Assembly (NCBI GenBank): GCA_026929865.2
Contig: CM049395.1
Coordinates: 11,045,001 to 11,109,000, forward strand
Direction of reading: 5' to 3'
DNA: 64,000 bases
Origin: Hyperoplus lanceolatus
Lineage: Eukaryota; Chordata; Actinopteri; Uranoscopiformes; Ammodytidae
Shown here piece by piece: positions 1 through 29,090 of this stretch. Under the pieces are notes generated by a model. The model saw only the letters and a list, made by a program, of their open reading frames with translations, did not search any database and had not been told where the DNA came from. Made by a program: the position numbers and the translations under genes. Every line of letters starts with the position of its first letter. Within the stretch, counting starts at the first letter, position 1.

Positions 1-788
1 CAGTTATCAAAGGGAAATGAAATGTGTAATGTTGTTATAATTACTGTATACTGTATACAATGAAAAACAGTATATTTGAATAACTGCTTAACATGTGTCA
101 CGTGATAGTGGTAGCGTTAGTGCTCGCATCTTCAAAAAGACTGAGGACAGCCGTTCATATTGTTGAGAGACAATATTCACTTGCGCCGCAAAGTGATTTG
201 TGCAGATTTCCAGAAAAGTGGAATTTTTGCCAATTGTGTCTGCAAGGAACTTGTTTGTTTAAAGTAAAGTTGAAAAATATTGTCTTCTCTGAGTATACAT
301 AAAACTGCACATGTAATAAGGCTGTCTATTTGTAGCTATAAGCAGTGATGTGTCCTAGTTACTATTCTCCTTTTATAAAGTCCATTCACCTTATTACATT
401 ACCTTTAGAAAAAAAAAATCTTCTACCCTGAATGTGTTATAACAATTAAGCCATCAGATCTCTTGCGATGTTGCATGGCATATGATCTCCAGTTACAGTG
501 CAATTATTTTTTGAAAATTTTGAAAATCACGTGTAAATATGGAGGAAACTTTAAATAATAAAACTCATCGTGCATAGACTATATTCCACCGTATATTTAC
601 CATTGCAAGACATTATAACATTTAAATATTTTCCATACTACTGTGAAAATGTTACCCATACTTCTATTGTAGGAGCAGATTTTAGCCTAATTCAACTAGC
701 TTTCTGGTTTTAGACTGTTGATGTGCCGTGGGCTGTCATTTACTAATATTATGTGTGATAGCTTATGTTGGTGTTTTATGTGTGCTTG

Positions 789-792
<4 letters not shown>

Positions 793-820
<28 letters not shown>
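793..820. repeat. (TG)14 microsatellite
   Basis: Pure TG repeat followed by GA-rich sequence. Confidence 0.95.
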
Positions 821-824
<4 letters not shown>

Positions 825-1129
825 AAATAGAGAGAGAGGGAGAGAGAGACAGGCCAGAGGCATGTTCTGGATGGAGACTGCGGCCGCCACATTGCTTTAG
901 AATTGACCCGGGGCTGACCTAGTTACCTCCCTTCACCCCTTCAACGGTTAACGGGTAGAGGGAGTGAGATGAGTGAGGGACACGCGGTTAGATACAGTGA
1001 GAGAAACTGTTAGGAAGAGATGGAGAGAGGGAAAACAAAAAGAAAAAAGGAGAGATAGACTTAGAGAGGAGAGAACCCCTAAGCTTGCCCACCCCTCTGA
1101 CCTCACTTAACCTAGACGCATGCACGCGG

Positions 1130-1155
1130 ACACACACACACACACACACACACAC
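1130..1155. repeat. (AC)13 microsatellite
   Basis: Pure AC repeat. It is separated from the next, longer tract by about 45 bp of degenerate repeat. Confidence 0.95.
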
Positions 1156-1196
1156 TTAGTAAACAGTACTAACACACACACGTGCACACACACACA

Positions 1197-1332
<136 letters not shown>

Positions 1333-1540
1333 AGCTAGATTAGCCACACACCCACATGGTAATGCAATACTGCAGTGTGCAGAGTGTTAGCGAAGCTGTC
1401 TGACCCTGCAGGTTACCTGGCTTTACTTCAACTGTACCCACACTATCACTGGATGGATGCACAGGGGAATGGCAGACCAAAAAGGATAGGATGATGTCAT
1501 TTTCAGAAGCAGTTTAGGTGAAAAAAACTTCTGAGGATCC

Positions 1541-1618
1541 ATAGGGTATATCTCCTGATTTTGACAAAAAGTGATTTTGACAACAAGCTTTCTACAGAAT
1601 CGGTGACTCCACCTTTAA
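1541..1618. mobile_element. TTAA-MITE family A, right arm
   Basis: Matches the right arm seen at 13300-13381 and 54340-54400 (gattttgacaa..., then ctccacctttaa). The left half is not recognisable. Confidence 0.65.
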
Positions 1619-2806
1619 TTGAAGGAGCAGATTACAACACAGTTTATGGTTAAGTGACATCTACAGAAAGTACTGGCACTTAAAAAGAAAAGAACATAAT
1701 AATATATAATAATAATTCAAAATGTAATCACTGTAAGCTAAATCTCTTGAAAAGTTCGCCTTTTTGAATTAAAAAGCCCCATCTGTAGAAATTAAAATTC
1801 TGACGGTATGCCTATCTGTTTGGAGTTTGTTGGAAAATTAGATTTTGGATAAACAAAATAATGAATCAACTAACCTAGAAAATGAATTGATTAATTAGTC
1901 TAGAATTTCAATTGTTTTTGCAGCCTCACTTTGGTGTTTGGACATTTTAATTATATTATCTTTTGAATTATCTTACTTAATTACCAGTCAAACTCTTTTG
2001 TCTGAAACAAATGACAAAATCACCGTAAGGTTCCCGGAATCAACACTTCTAATCAGCTGTTTAAAGTCTGGACATGAGTCAACAATTATCAGCGTCCCTT
2101 GAAGCAAGAGTTCAACCACCATCTGCTGTGCTCAGTCAGCACTAGTACAGTTTGGTTACATTAAGCATTTCTTAGGTGTGAATATGTGGGTTTATAAATG
2201 TGCCTTCTCATTAAAGACCTTACCTAGAAAAATATACATTTTCATTTTAATTCTCAAGACAGAAAATGTTTCTGTGTGGAGTTTGCACGTTCTTCCTGAG
2301 TCTGCACATACATCCCCCAGGTTGTACTCTTCGGGATTTTTTAGAGAACTGTAGTTATGTTTAAGTCCTAGGCAAACTGAGTGTGTGACTCCTCAGTGAG
2401 GCTGTTAGCTGTGTGTGTTACTCTAATACACTGTTGGCTGTGTGACTGCCAGCCATGGCACTGTGACACTCTCCAGCATGATAATTCAGCCTTGTATAAG
2501 ACCCATCAACACACACGCACAAACACACACACAAACACACACACATACACACACCACCCCCGCAGGTCCACATCCATCACATTCCAGCACTTCTCGAATG
2601 TAGGGAAATTGTGGGTAAATATTGTCACATCTATTACTTCACCACTATAGCCCTCTCCACCCTCACACCTTACATACTACTACTTACATACTCCTTTACT
2701 AATTTCACCTACTCTTTTGTTTTTAAACATAAACTGTAGGTGTAAACTATGTAATAACTGTGTCTGCATTGGAGTTTGTTTTTCAGCCAGTCCGCTCTAT
2801 ACATAC

Positions 2807-21070
<18,264 letters not shown>

Positions 21071-21136
21071 CTCTGATCACAGATAACTGTCTTGTATTTT
21101 TTTTTTTTTTTTTACATTGCGCTTGCGTGTTACTAG

Positions 21137-21149
21137 GCATTGTGGGAAT
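21137..21149 (-). promoter_or_regulatory. ZNF143/THAP11-like site
   Basis: On the minus strand the sequence reads ATTCCCACAATGC, close to the known SBS/ZNF143 core (TTCCCAnAATGC) common in bidirectional housekeeping promoters. It lies 6 bp from the CRE. Confidence 0.5.
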
Positions 21150-21154
21150 GAATC

Positions 21155-21162
21155 TGACGTCA
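21155..21162. promoter_or_regulatory. CRE palindrome TGACGTCA
   Basis: A perfect full cAMP-response element, the CREB/ATF binding site, lies 85 bp from the taf4 start codon in the bidirectional promoter. Full palindromic CREs near transcription starts are typical of constitutive CREB-bound promoters. Confidence 0.7.
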
Positions 21163-21919
21163 TTAGAGCTATGGGCCATAAGGGGGCATCCATAGTTGTA
21201 TTTTGTATGTTTATTTTCCAGGTCCAACTTAAAGAATTGTTATGAATAACTGTGTAATATGCTACTACGTAGTATGTAGTTACATAATGATTCAAACGTA
21301 TGTATTTATTCAGTGACATACTGTCTCACATCTTAGTTTTAGGGTTTACATCGCTGAATATGACGTGTAAAAAATACATTATGCGGTATGCACATTTTCT
21401 ACAACTAAAAACGTTTTTCTTGCAATATGGGGGAAGGGTGCATGGACATATGGAAGGGTGGAGGAGATAGAGACCAGCCTGTGTAATATCGCGATGATAG
21501 AAAGGCTAAATCTCAAACCTCTGTTACGCACACTATGATTAATTTACTTATTTGTGTCCAACATAAATGTTTAATACGTTGAAAAAACAGCATGTGCACT
21601 CTCAATATTACTGGGTTCGTCATAGTTTAGCCAAATGACCAGTTTAAATTAATGAGAAAGGGAAGGAGTGAGAGGAAGGGGAGGAAACTTGTGTAGGCAC
21701 AGCCTCTCTCCCAGCATCCTTAGCGGCGGGCCCAAGGAAAATGAATTCGGCCATGTTGTGGTAGAAGTCAGTTCAGAAGCGAGCGACTCACGGCGAAGTT
21801 ACATCTTCGTGTATTGCTGTCTGAAAACTACATCTCTGAAAAGCAACACGTGTGCCCTCTCGTTTGACAGAAAATAGATTCCGTGTACGTGAGTGTGTTA
21901 AATAAATCAAAGGACAAAC

Positions 21920-22043
21920 ATGAGCGGAGGAGGGACGCCGTACATCGGCAGCAAAATTAGCCTAATCTCCAAGGCCGAGATTCGCTATGAAGGAATTCTG
22001 TACACAATTGACACTGAAAACTCGACAGTAGCTCTCGCTAAAG
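21920..22043 (+). CDS. lsm14a: lsm14a exon 1 (start of LSm domain)
   Basis: Codes residues 1-41 plus one base ([18 protein letters not shown] to NSTVALAK), with donor AAAG|gtaagt. The ATG context acaaacATGAGC is acceptable and matches the family start. Confidence 0.96.
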
Positions 22044-25000
22044 GTAAGTTTGGTAACCAAGGAGTGGGCCACAGTGCTCAGAGATGGCTAAACCCCTGTT
22101 TACTATATTATTGAGTGAGGGAGAAGTGAAATTTATTTCAGCGCAGTTAGCTCTGCTAGCTCGCTTTGTAGCCAACTAATTGCTAAGTGGTGCTGTAGAC
22201 CGTAGACGAAAGTCTGCCTCCTTTGTTTACTATGTTTTGGCTAACGTTAAATATGCTGCCCTTACTGCAGAGTATTAAGTGGCATATCGTGTAATAAAAA
22301 GTTGATCACAAGTTTTTATTATAAAGCCCTTATTGAAGTTTAAATCGGGTCATTGGCTAAGTTAGGCTACATATTCTTGTGAACTTGCATTTTAAATCAG
22401 ACCTTACCCTTTAAATCTGAAACATGACCTGTTTGTTCAGGAAAATAATAGTTTAGTTTATTCTTTACAAATCACTCAATAAGCCTTCTTCTTCTTCGTA
22501 GTTTGACGCCTTAACATCTGGTCAGTAAAAAAGTCAATAAATAACTTTAGAACTCACAACCTTGGTTCAGTTAGCCTATAGTTTTTTTTCTGTTTAACAC
22601 TTAGAAAACTGGTTGAGATGTATAAACAATAAATTGTCTTTCACTATTCTTTGTTGTTTAAAGTACACTGTACTATGTGACACACAATAAGTGTTATAAG
22701 GATATATTACCCCATGCATGGCTCTGCCCTGAAGCACAGAGCTACTCTGTTAAAATAAAAACTGAATAATTGTGTAAAATAATTTGAATTCTCCTGTGAA
22801 TGTTCCCAACAGTTCGCTCTTTTGGTACTGAAGACCGTCCCACTGAGCGGCCCATTCCACCTCGGGAGGAAGTGTTTGAGTACATCATATTCCGAGGAAG
22901 TGATATAAAAGACCTAACCGTTTGTGAGCCACCCAAAGCCACTAGCAGCCTGCCTCAGGACCCTGCCATTGTTCAGGTAGGTCATTTGTATGCATTCTTG
23001 TGTCAAAAAATATATCAACTTACAAGCTGTGCCGAAACGGAACCACGTCTTGCAACTTCATTATTCTTTATCAATATAGTGATTTTTATTTATTTTTTGT
23101 AACCACAGTTTAAGAAAATGCTACAATGCACTTAAGATCGCACCCAATCTTAATTCTTAATTCTCATGTATTTAGACAGAAATATTTCAAACTACATTCA
23201 AATGTATGATGAAACACAACGTAGTCATTACTTGCTCAGGGTCGAGAAACCTTTTTAATGAACACATTATGACATGTCAGTACAGGAAAGGCCCAGGTGT
23301 ATCCAATAACGCTAATTATGGCCCCCAGTGTGCCAGCGTCGACTTTACCAGAGCTTTGGAACTGGCTCAGTAGTATTCAGTTTTGCTATTCATTACACCT
23401 GTGTTTTTTTTCGTGTCATGGGTTGAATTTGTGCTGTGGAAAAAGCTTTGTTTCAGTGATATGTACAGGAACGCAAATTCATATGAAACGGTCTCGCGGA
23501 AAGCAGTAGCTTTTTCACACACAACTGGAGAATCGCAGTAGATGGCGCATCGTAAGCTTGCACAACTTTACTGCAGGAATGTTTATGAACCACAAGTGCT
23601 CATCCATGTCTTGTTGTGGATGTTGTTGTTTTTTCATGTCAGTGGATTGAAATAAATGTATACAAATATCTTTATTATTATATCGCATGTAATTGATGTG
23701 AAATGTTTGCGATGTTCAGTGTTGTCAAGGTGTTTCAATATACTCTGATTTTTCTAGTCGTCAATTGGATCCAGCAATGCTCCACCCTCATTCCAGGCGG
23801 CTGGGCCCTATGCTCCATTCAGCAGGGCCCCTGTCCCTCCATACAGCCAGTTTGGGGTTGCACCACTTGCAGCTCAGCAGTTTGGTTCTGCTGCAGCAGT
23901 AGGTAAGGAGTCATTCAAATAATGAATCTATTCACTGTACAGATTCCCATAACATGACAGCAGTGAAAATGGTTCCACACAATGATTTATATTAAGCACA
24001 AAAAGCTAACATTGTTTACTGGTATGAATACTACTATTCAGCTATTTTGTCCCATTCACATCCTGATTTATCATTAAGGGTATCACCAAACGCTCAGTCT
24101 CTGTCAGCACCTGTAAGACAAACTATGCTGTCCCTTGCTATTAAGACGATTTGAGTTAGAATCTTACTATGCTATTGCATTTTCTGCAGGGCGCACTAGT
24201 CCCCTGTTGGACTCTTTAACCAAACCTCCAGCCTTGGAGCAGAAAGTGCTGGCCCCACCGTCGGCTGCCCCAGCACCAGCCACATCTGTAGGACAGAGGA
24301 TTCAGAGCGCAGTGGCTGCTCCCAGACCAGTGAACACCACAGCTGGCAGCCAGAAGCCCCCAGACCTGCTGGAGCAGAGGAGAGGTGAGGATACGCACAC
24401 TCATGCATGTTATTTATTTAAGCTTGACCACTTAACCTTGAGTTGAATTGATGGTGAATGGTGTCTCTTGTTGTTCAGCCCCTGAGATTCAGAAGGTGTC
24501 ACGACCAGATATTGAACATGGTGCCGTTGAAAATCGTGATCCCAACAGACATCAAGCTGCAGGTAATTAGTTTAAGGTACCACACATTTACAAGCTCAAT
24601 GGCGGCCACTAACAGGTTTGTATTAATAATATGTGGTGTTAACATGAGATGTACTGTGCTAAAGACATTTGTGTTACCCTGAGAATGTGTCTTGATCGTC
24701 CATAAACGCATATAAAACCCCAACTTTTTTTTCTTTTCTTCTTCAGCTCGCACGCACTATGGACAGGTAGATGGTAAGTAGATATTAGCTGATTTTGACA
24801 AAGTGTTCTTGATAGCAATGACTCAACATGACCTTTTTAAAGGAATGGTTTCAATTTGAATACGTTGTGATGTTCTAGAAACTGAACTCAACACTCTAGC
24901 AAAGGTTGGCCTTGATGTTGCTTGTTATACTATTGCTAGATCTCAGTTTCCCTCGTCATTTTTCAGCTGCGGCTCAGTCCATGCGCCGTGGCCGTGGAAG

Positions 25001-26281
25001 AGGAAACCGCAGCAGAGGCAAGCTGAATCCTCGCCGGGATGGACCCATGAAGTTTGAGGAGGACTTTGACTTTGAGACTGCCAATGCCCAGTTCAACAAA
25101 GACGAGATTGACAAAGAGCTCCAGAACAAACTCAAACTGAAAGGTAAGGAGTCCCAATGGGCAGCAATAGGAAACATGTCAGGACGTGGCAGGGAAACAC
25201 GTCTTTCTTTAGCTTTTATTTATATTTGCTCAGATTGACTTTGTTCATAAGTCACAGACACCATCTGCAAGTCTTTTTCACCAGTTCAATTGGCCTTGCG
25301 GTGTAAAACCAGATGCACTGATTTAGACCCGCATATCAAAATATGGGAGTGAATCAGCCTCAAGTCACCATCGTCAATACATGATTGTGTGTTACTGCTT
25401 ATGGCCAAACCATTATGCATTACAAATCCCAGCATTGTTTTTAGTTCATGTTTGCCTGGCCCTGGTGGTAATGCTATATTTATTTGATGACTCAGCCATG
25501 AATGTGTCAAGTGTTAACAAAATGTCCTCCCAACTTGCCCACAGATGACAAGCCACTGAATGGAGAAGAACCTGCTGCTGCTGACCCAGAACATCCAGTT
25601 GTTGAGGGGACAACTGAGGAGGAGGAGAATAACTCGGTTTATTATGACAAGACCAAGTCCTTCTTTGATAACCTCTCCTGTGACGATTTAAGGTATTGCA
25701 AAAATACTTCTCCTGCATTACCTGTGAAATGCTCACTTTATTCAATGAACATAAGCCACGGTGCATTTGTTTAAACAGGCTAATTGTACTCAGTTGATGC
25801 ACTGAAAAACTTTTTTTGTTTTTTTTCCCTCAAGTAAATCGGGTGAAAGAGGATTTTCAAGGTAAGTCCCTTATTTTCTTAGCAGTTTTGAGTGAGGCAA
25901 CTCGGCTGAATCTGACCAAAAGTCGTTGTGAAGAATACGTACATGAATATAACGTATTTATTTTGACTTTATCCGGCCATCTTTACTCAGTGTCTTTATT
26001 ACAGTTTAGACATTTGACCAACATGATGCACAATGTTGAAATGACACTAAGCTAAAGAAACAAACACACATTTGGATTTCTGTCAACCTTAGGTAGCGAT
26101 TCTGGTGAATGCTTATTGTAAAGATCTCATTATCGGCTACCTGTCCATACTGTGTAGAAAAGTGTTAGTACACAGCCCTAGGCTCTGTAAACGGGCATTT
26201 TGCTAGCTATGATAGGCCCCCTTGTTTACATACGTACCTGTGTACAGAGCCTAGACTGTGTATTAACACTGGAATTGTTTG

Positions 26282-26313
<32 letters not shown>

Positions 26314-27102
26314 CAGGGAGCGAAGGAATACCTGGGCAGAAGAGAGAAGAATGAATTCTGAGACCTTCGGCATCCCACTGAGGTACAACCGTGGAAGAGG
26401 TGGTTACCGTGGCCGCGGCTTCATGGGGCCCCGCGGAGGCAGAGGTCGTTCAATGAGCAGAGGCTCCTTCGGCCCACCCCGGGGAGCTCCACCCGGCTTC
26501 AGAGGAGGGTTCAGAGGTGGAAGAGGACGCGATTTCTCTGATTTTGAATACAGGGTAAACTTTTTAACTATCATTGAACTGCCATTCCCAGGGTACCCAC
26601 AGGGTCATAAACGGTTTAAAAAAGCACTGAATATAAAATTCTATAAGTTGTATTTTTACGTATTGAATTTTTTTCTGCAAAATATTGAACTTCCTTTACA
26701 AAGGTTTAATTTTTTTTTGATCTTTTAAAATACTTGGAGAGGGGTCATTATATGACGGATAAGCACTACTACGAGTATACACATACTTCACTGAGCTATT
26801 GTTATCGTATATTCATTTGAGTTTTATAATACATTTTCTTTATTAAAAGTACCTTTTTTAAAAGGCATCTGAATGTGTTATTATTATATTCTCCTACTTT
26901 TGCCAATATTGCTGTAAAGTAGACATTCCATTTAATTAGAATCTTCATTAAAACGGTATTAAAGTCTTGCAGATTCCTGGGGGTACCCTGCCCTTCCTCA
27001 CATTATGACAAAGAATAAGCTCGATTGCTGTTCTGATCTTGTGGCGTGTGTTTTTTTTTTTCTTCCTTTCTTTCCCAGAAGGATAACAAGGTGGCTGCAT
27101 AG
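21920..27102 (+). CDS. lsm14a: LSM14A (RAP55), P-body mRNA-silencing protein; complete, ten coding exons
   Basis: LSM14A binds DDX6 and 4E-T in cytoplasmic P-bodies and represses translation. Exons: 21920-22043, 22813-22976, 23758-23902, 24190-24384, 24479-24562, 24747-24773, 24967-25143, 25545-25692, 26317-26554 and 27079-27102. All junctions are GT-AG with matching phases, giving 1,326 nt and 441 residues (human 463). Domains: N-terminal LSm fold (about 1-80; [20 protein letters not shown]), FDF box at 280-282 ([16 protein letters not shown]), FFD box at 338-353 ([16 protein letters not shown]), TFG box at 363-373 and a C-terminal RGG region. The [15 protein letters not shown] and GRTSP segments place it with LSM14A, not LSM14B. 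The neighbour garre1 also supports this. Confidence 0.96.
22813..22976 (+). CDS. lsm14a: lsm14a exon 2 (rest of LSm domain)
   Basis: A 164-bp exon, acceptor cccaacag, donor CAG|gtaggt. Reads [17 protein letters not shown], then [19 protein letters not shown], the second half of the LSm fold, almost identical to human LSM14A. Confidence 0.97.
23758..23902 (+). CDS. lsm14a: lsm14a exon 3
   Basis: A 145-bp exon (residues 97-145), acceptor tttctag, donor G|gtaagg. It codes a P/A/Q/F-rich linker (APPYSQFG-type motifs). It corresponds to the low-complexity region after LSm in human LSM14A. Confidence 0.93.
24190..24384 (+). CDS. lsm14a: lsm14a exon 4
   Basis: A 195-bp exon (residues 145-210), acceptor tctgcag, donor G|gtgagg. 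The segment [18 protein letters not shown] matches the GRSSPQLDPL region of LSM14A. This residue pattern is absent from LSM14B. Confidence 0.94.
24479..24562 (+). CDS. lsm14a: lsm14a exon 5
   Basis: An 84-bp exon (residues 210-237), acceptor gttcag, donor G|gtaatt. Contains [15 protein letters not shown], matching human AEVHKVSRPENEQ. Confidence 0.92.
24747..24773 (+). CDS. lsm14a: lsm14a exon 6 (27-nt exon)
   Basis: A 27-nt exon coding ARTHYGQVD in phase, with acceptor tcttcag and donor G|gtaagt. It is very short and in frame either way, so skipping would remove nine residues without a frameshift. I do not recall an equivalent in human LSM14A. Confidence 0.75.
24967..25143 (+). CDS. lsm14a: lsm14a exon 7 (RG-rich stretch and FDF box)
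   Basis: A 177-bp exon (residues 247-306) with acceptor ttttcag and donor G|gtaagg. Codes [12 protein letters not shown], then [20 protein letters not shown], the FDF motif that contacts DDX6. Confidence 0.96.
25545..25692 (+). CDS. lsm14a: lsm14a exon 8 (acidic stretch and FFD box)
   Basis: A 148-bp exon (residues 306-355), acceptor cccacag, donor AG|gtattg (weaker than its neighbours). Codes an E-rich run and [17 protein letters not shown], the FFD box that binds EDC4 in the family. Confidence 0.95.
25835..25861 (+). other. lsm14a: Candidate 27-nt alternative microexon of lsm14a
   Basis: Flanked by a long T-tract ending ccctcaag and by a perfect gtaagt donor. It is 27 nt and phase 2-2, and would insert nine residues between DDL and RERRN (SKSGERGFS-type, Ser/Lys/Arg-rich). 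Included or skipped, the frame is kept, so it fits a regulated microexon between the FFD and TFG boxes. No transcript evidence is available to me. Confidence 0.5.
26094..26280. mobile_element. TTAA-MITE family A, copy 4 (fragment)
   Basis: Left arm tagcgattctggtgaatgct and core cagagcctagactgtgtatt are present; the right arm is missing. It abuts (TG)14 and the acceptor of lsm14a exon 9, and supplies a branch-point-like TATTAAC at 26261-26267. Confidence 0.65.
26285..26312 (+). repeat. lsm14a: (TG)14 directly before lsm14a exon 9
   Basis: Only TCAG separates the repeat from exon 9, so it occupies the pyrimidine-tract position. Confidence 0.95.
26317..26554 (+). CDS. lsm14a: lsm14a exon 9 (TFG box and RGG region)
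   Basis: A 238-bp exon (residues 355-434) reading [19 protein letters not shown] and then RGG/RGR repeats, ending FSDFEYR. The donor is AGG|gtaaac. The acceptor is unusual: (TG)14 followed directly by TCAG, with no normal pyrimidine tract. Confidence 0.96.
26589..27000. mobile_element. lsm14a: Probable hAT-like MITE in lsm14a intron 9
   Basis: Inverted ends CAGGGTACCCACAGGG and (reverse complement) CAGGGTACCCCCAGGA enclose about 400 bp of AT-rich DNA between exons 9 and 10. The flanking 8-mers match only weakly. Confidence 0.45.
27079..27102 (+). CDS. lsm14a: lsm14a exon 10 (C-terminus and stop)
   Basis: A 24-nt coding part reading KDNKVAA followed by TAG, after acceptor tttcccag with a strong pyrimidine tract. 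The same exon carries the long 3' UTR. Confidence 0.9.
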   Translation, partial: KDNKVAA

Positions 27103-29090
27103 TACTGCGATGGATCCACAAATAATTGTAGCGCCCACATCATGAAATGATTCCTGTTGAAAAAGTTCTCAACGTTTTGACAGAAAGAATGAAGACACCC
27201 TCTCAGTCACCAGCAGCAGGGTCGGCTGCTGCTTTACATTAGGGGTGAGAGAGAGTGCAGCTAGCTCCCCTTTCTCCACGTAGAGGAACAGGCTTTTTGT
27301 TTTTTTGCCCCCAGTCACCAGATTGACTAGAACATGTGTACATACTTTGCTTTGGAGTTATCTGTATTTTTGCATCAATCAAGTTCATTTCTTACTGAAG
27401 TCGTCTTTGATATGGAAAGTTGTATGCAGAAAGCCCAATGATACTGTGAGTGGATCACAGTTCAAGTGATCGATAGCTTTATTTTTATTTTCTTTCAGTT
27501 TTTGATATTATGTATGTCGGCACCAAAATTCACTGCATTGCCTGCTGTACCATATTTTCTCTGCTCAGACTGACTTAGTTTGGTTGCCATGTGTTAAGTA
27601 TTTGTACGCAGGATTTATTTTTTGGGACATTAATAATCAAAGCCAGCTAAAAGAACTAAATCTGAACTGAATATTGTAATGAATGAATGTATATCTGGCT
27701 CATCTTCTTCTTGGTACCCCCCAGCAAATTGTGGCTCTCCAAACACTTAGTTTAGAGTTGTTGTTTTTTTTAAATGTGCTTTAAGTATTTTGAATTGTTA
27801 GTTACTCCATACTGTGACCTCTCAAACCTCCCACATCAGCTGAATTGTGTTTCTGCTATACATTTTGTTGCTGGACATCTGCAGGCCTGTTGATGACCGG
27901 GGCAAGTCAGTAAGCAGTGGTCATCTGATTGGTGTATGGAGCTTACAGCATTAGCTTTAGAAGTATTTGTTGACAGTAGACTTTTTGCCTGGATCTGTTT
28001 TTTTTTTATATATAGTTTACTAAACAAAGAGCTTTCTCATGATTTGTGAACGAGGAGCACCCATGACTAAATAATGCCTTCAGATGTTGAGTTTATTCAG
28101 TCGAACCTGAGGTCACAGTGACCTTGAACAAGTTAGATTTGGATAATTTTTAAATGCTCCACTATTGCCAAAACAAAAGGTGAGCATTTTGTTGAGCTAA
28201 AATAATTGACAGCTCATAAGTACACATGTTCTCGTTTTGAGTACTTCTATGTCCAATACACACAGCTATTTGTTAAATTGAGCTCTTTTGTTATTAGCAT
28301 CCTTTTTGAATTGTCTTATGGTTGTGTCCTCTGCATCGTTGTGTCCGCTGTCTGTACAGTCGGCCAGTTCTACTGCAGAACTAAGTACTTGCAGTGTTGT
28401 AAGGATTGTTTACTTAAAATCGGAAATCTTGTAAATGGATTAAATGATGTCTAAAAACGTATGTTAAATCCGACATTTCTGATACTTATCGGCCCTCTGG
28501 CTCGTTTGTAGCTCCTCTTGTTGCATTGTTGTCAATGTGATTGTTCTTTGGAGTGAATTACTTTTTTTTTACTGACTTGTGAACAAAGGGACAAGAACTG
28601 GATGAGGTGCCGGTGTTGGGAGGTAGGATATAATTTGTCTTTTTGGCTCTGATTTGTTTAGTACTTTAGGGACTTAAAGAGTATTTCTGCCTTCAGATTG
28701 GAGAATTTGTTTTGCAGCTCTCCCTCCAGACTTGTAAGGTTTCAAAAGTATTGATAGCACTACAAGGTGAAACTCTGTCCTTCTCAGTAGCTGTGGTTGT
28801 TTAGAAGAAGAAAAAAGCCTAGTTGAAAATGTGCTGTTTAACTGGATAGTGCACCGATTGCTGATCGCTGCATGAAAGCCGTAGGAAGCATCACTTTATA
28901 TGGGCTTTCGCAATAACCAGCAATATTAAATCTGAGACAAAATGTATTACTGGACAATTCAGATCTGAAATGTTTTCATAAGTTTGTTACTCCTTCCAGT
29001 CACTGGAATTGTAAACCAGGAATTGTTTTCTTGGGAATATCAGCAAAATTGAGTTTTTACATAAAATAAAGAGTTGTACAATATACATGT
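27103..29090 (+). other. lsm14a: lsm14a 3' UTR
   Basis: About 2 kb of non-coding sequence runs from the stop to the first strong poly(A) signal at 29065 with a T-rich downstream element. No exon or repeat was recognised. A weaker ATTAAA near 28438 could give a shorter form, and an AATAAA at 29728 a longer one. Confidence 0.6.
29065..29070 (+). terminator. lsm14a: Poly(A) signal AATAAA of lsm14a
   Basis: A canonical AATAAA, followed about 20 nt later by a GT/T-rich stretch (tgtctgttttatttttt) suited to CstF binding. Confidence 0.6.

Larger units (their letters stand above)
21071..21919. promoter_or_regulatory. Shared head-to-head promoter of taf4 and lsm14a
   Basis: Only 849 bp separate the taf4 start codon (minus) from the lsm14a start codon (plus), so both 5' UTRs and promoters lie here. 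I see no TATA box at a convincing place. A CRE palindrome and a ZNF143-like motif lie within 100 bp of the taf4 ATG. The lsm14a side has GC-richer sequence from about 21715 with a GCCATGTTG element resembling a YY1 site. The transcription starts are inferred, not seen. Confidence 0.75.
22044..26316 (+). other. lsm14a: lsm14a introns 1-8
   Basis: Introns 1 and 2 (22044-22812, 22977-23757) are AT-rich and show nothing I can name. The intron before exon 9 holds the microexon candidate at 25835-25861, a MITE fragment at about 26094-26280 and (TG)14 at 26285-26312. Confidence 0.6.
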
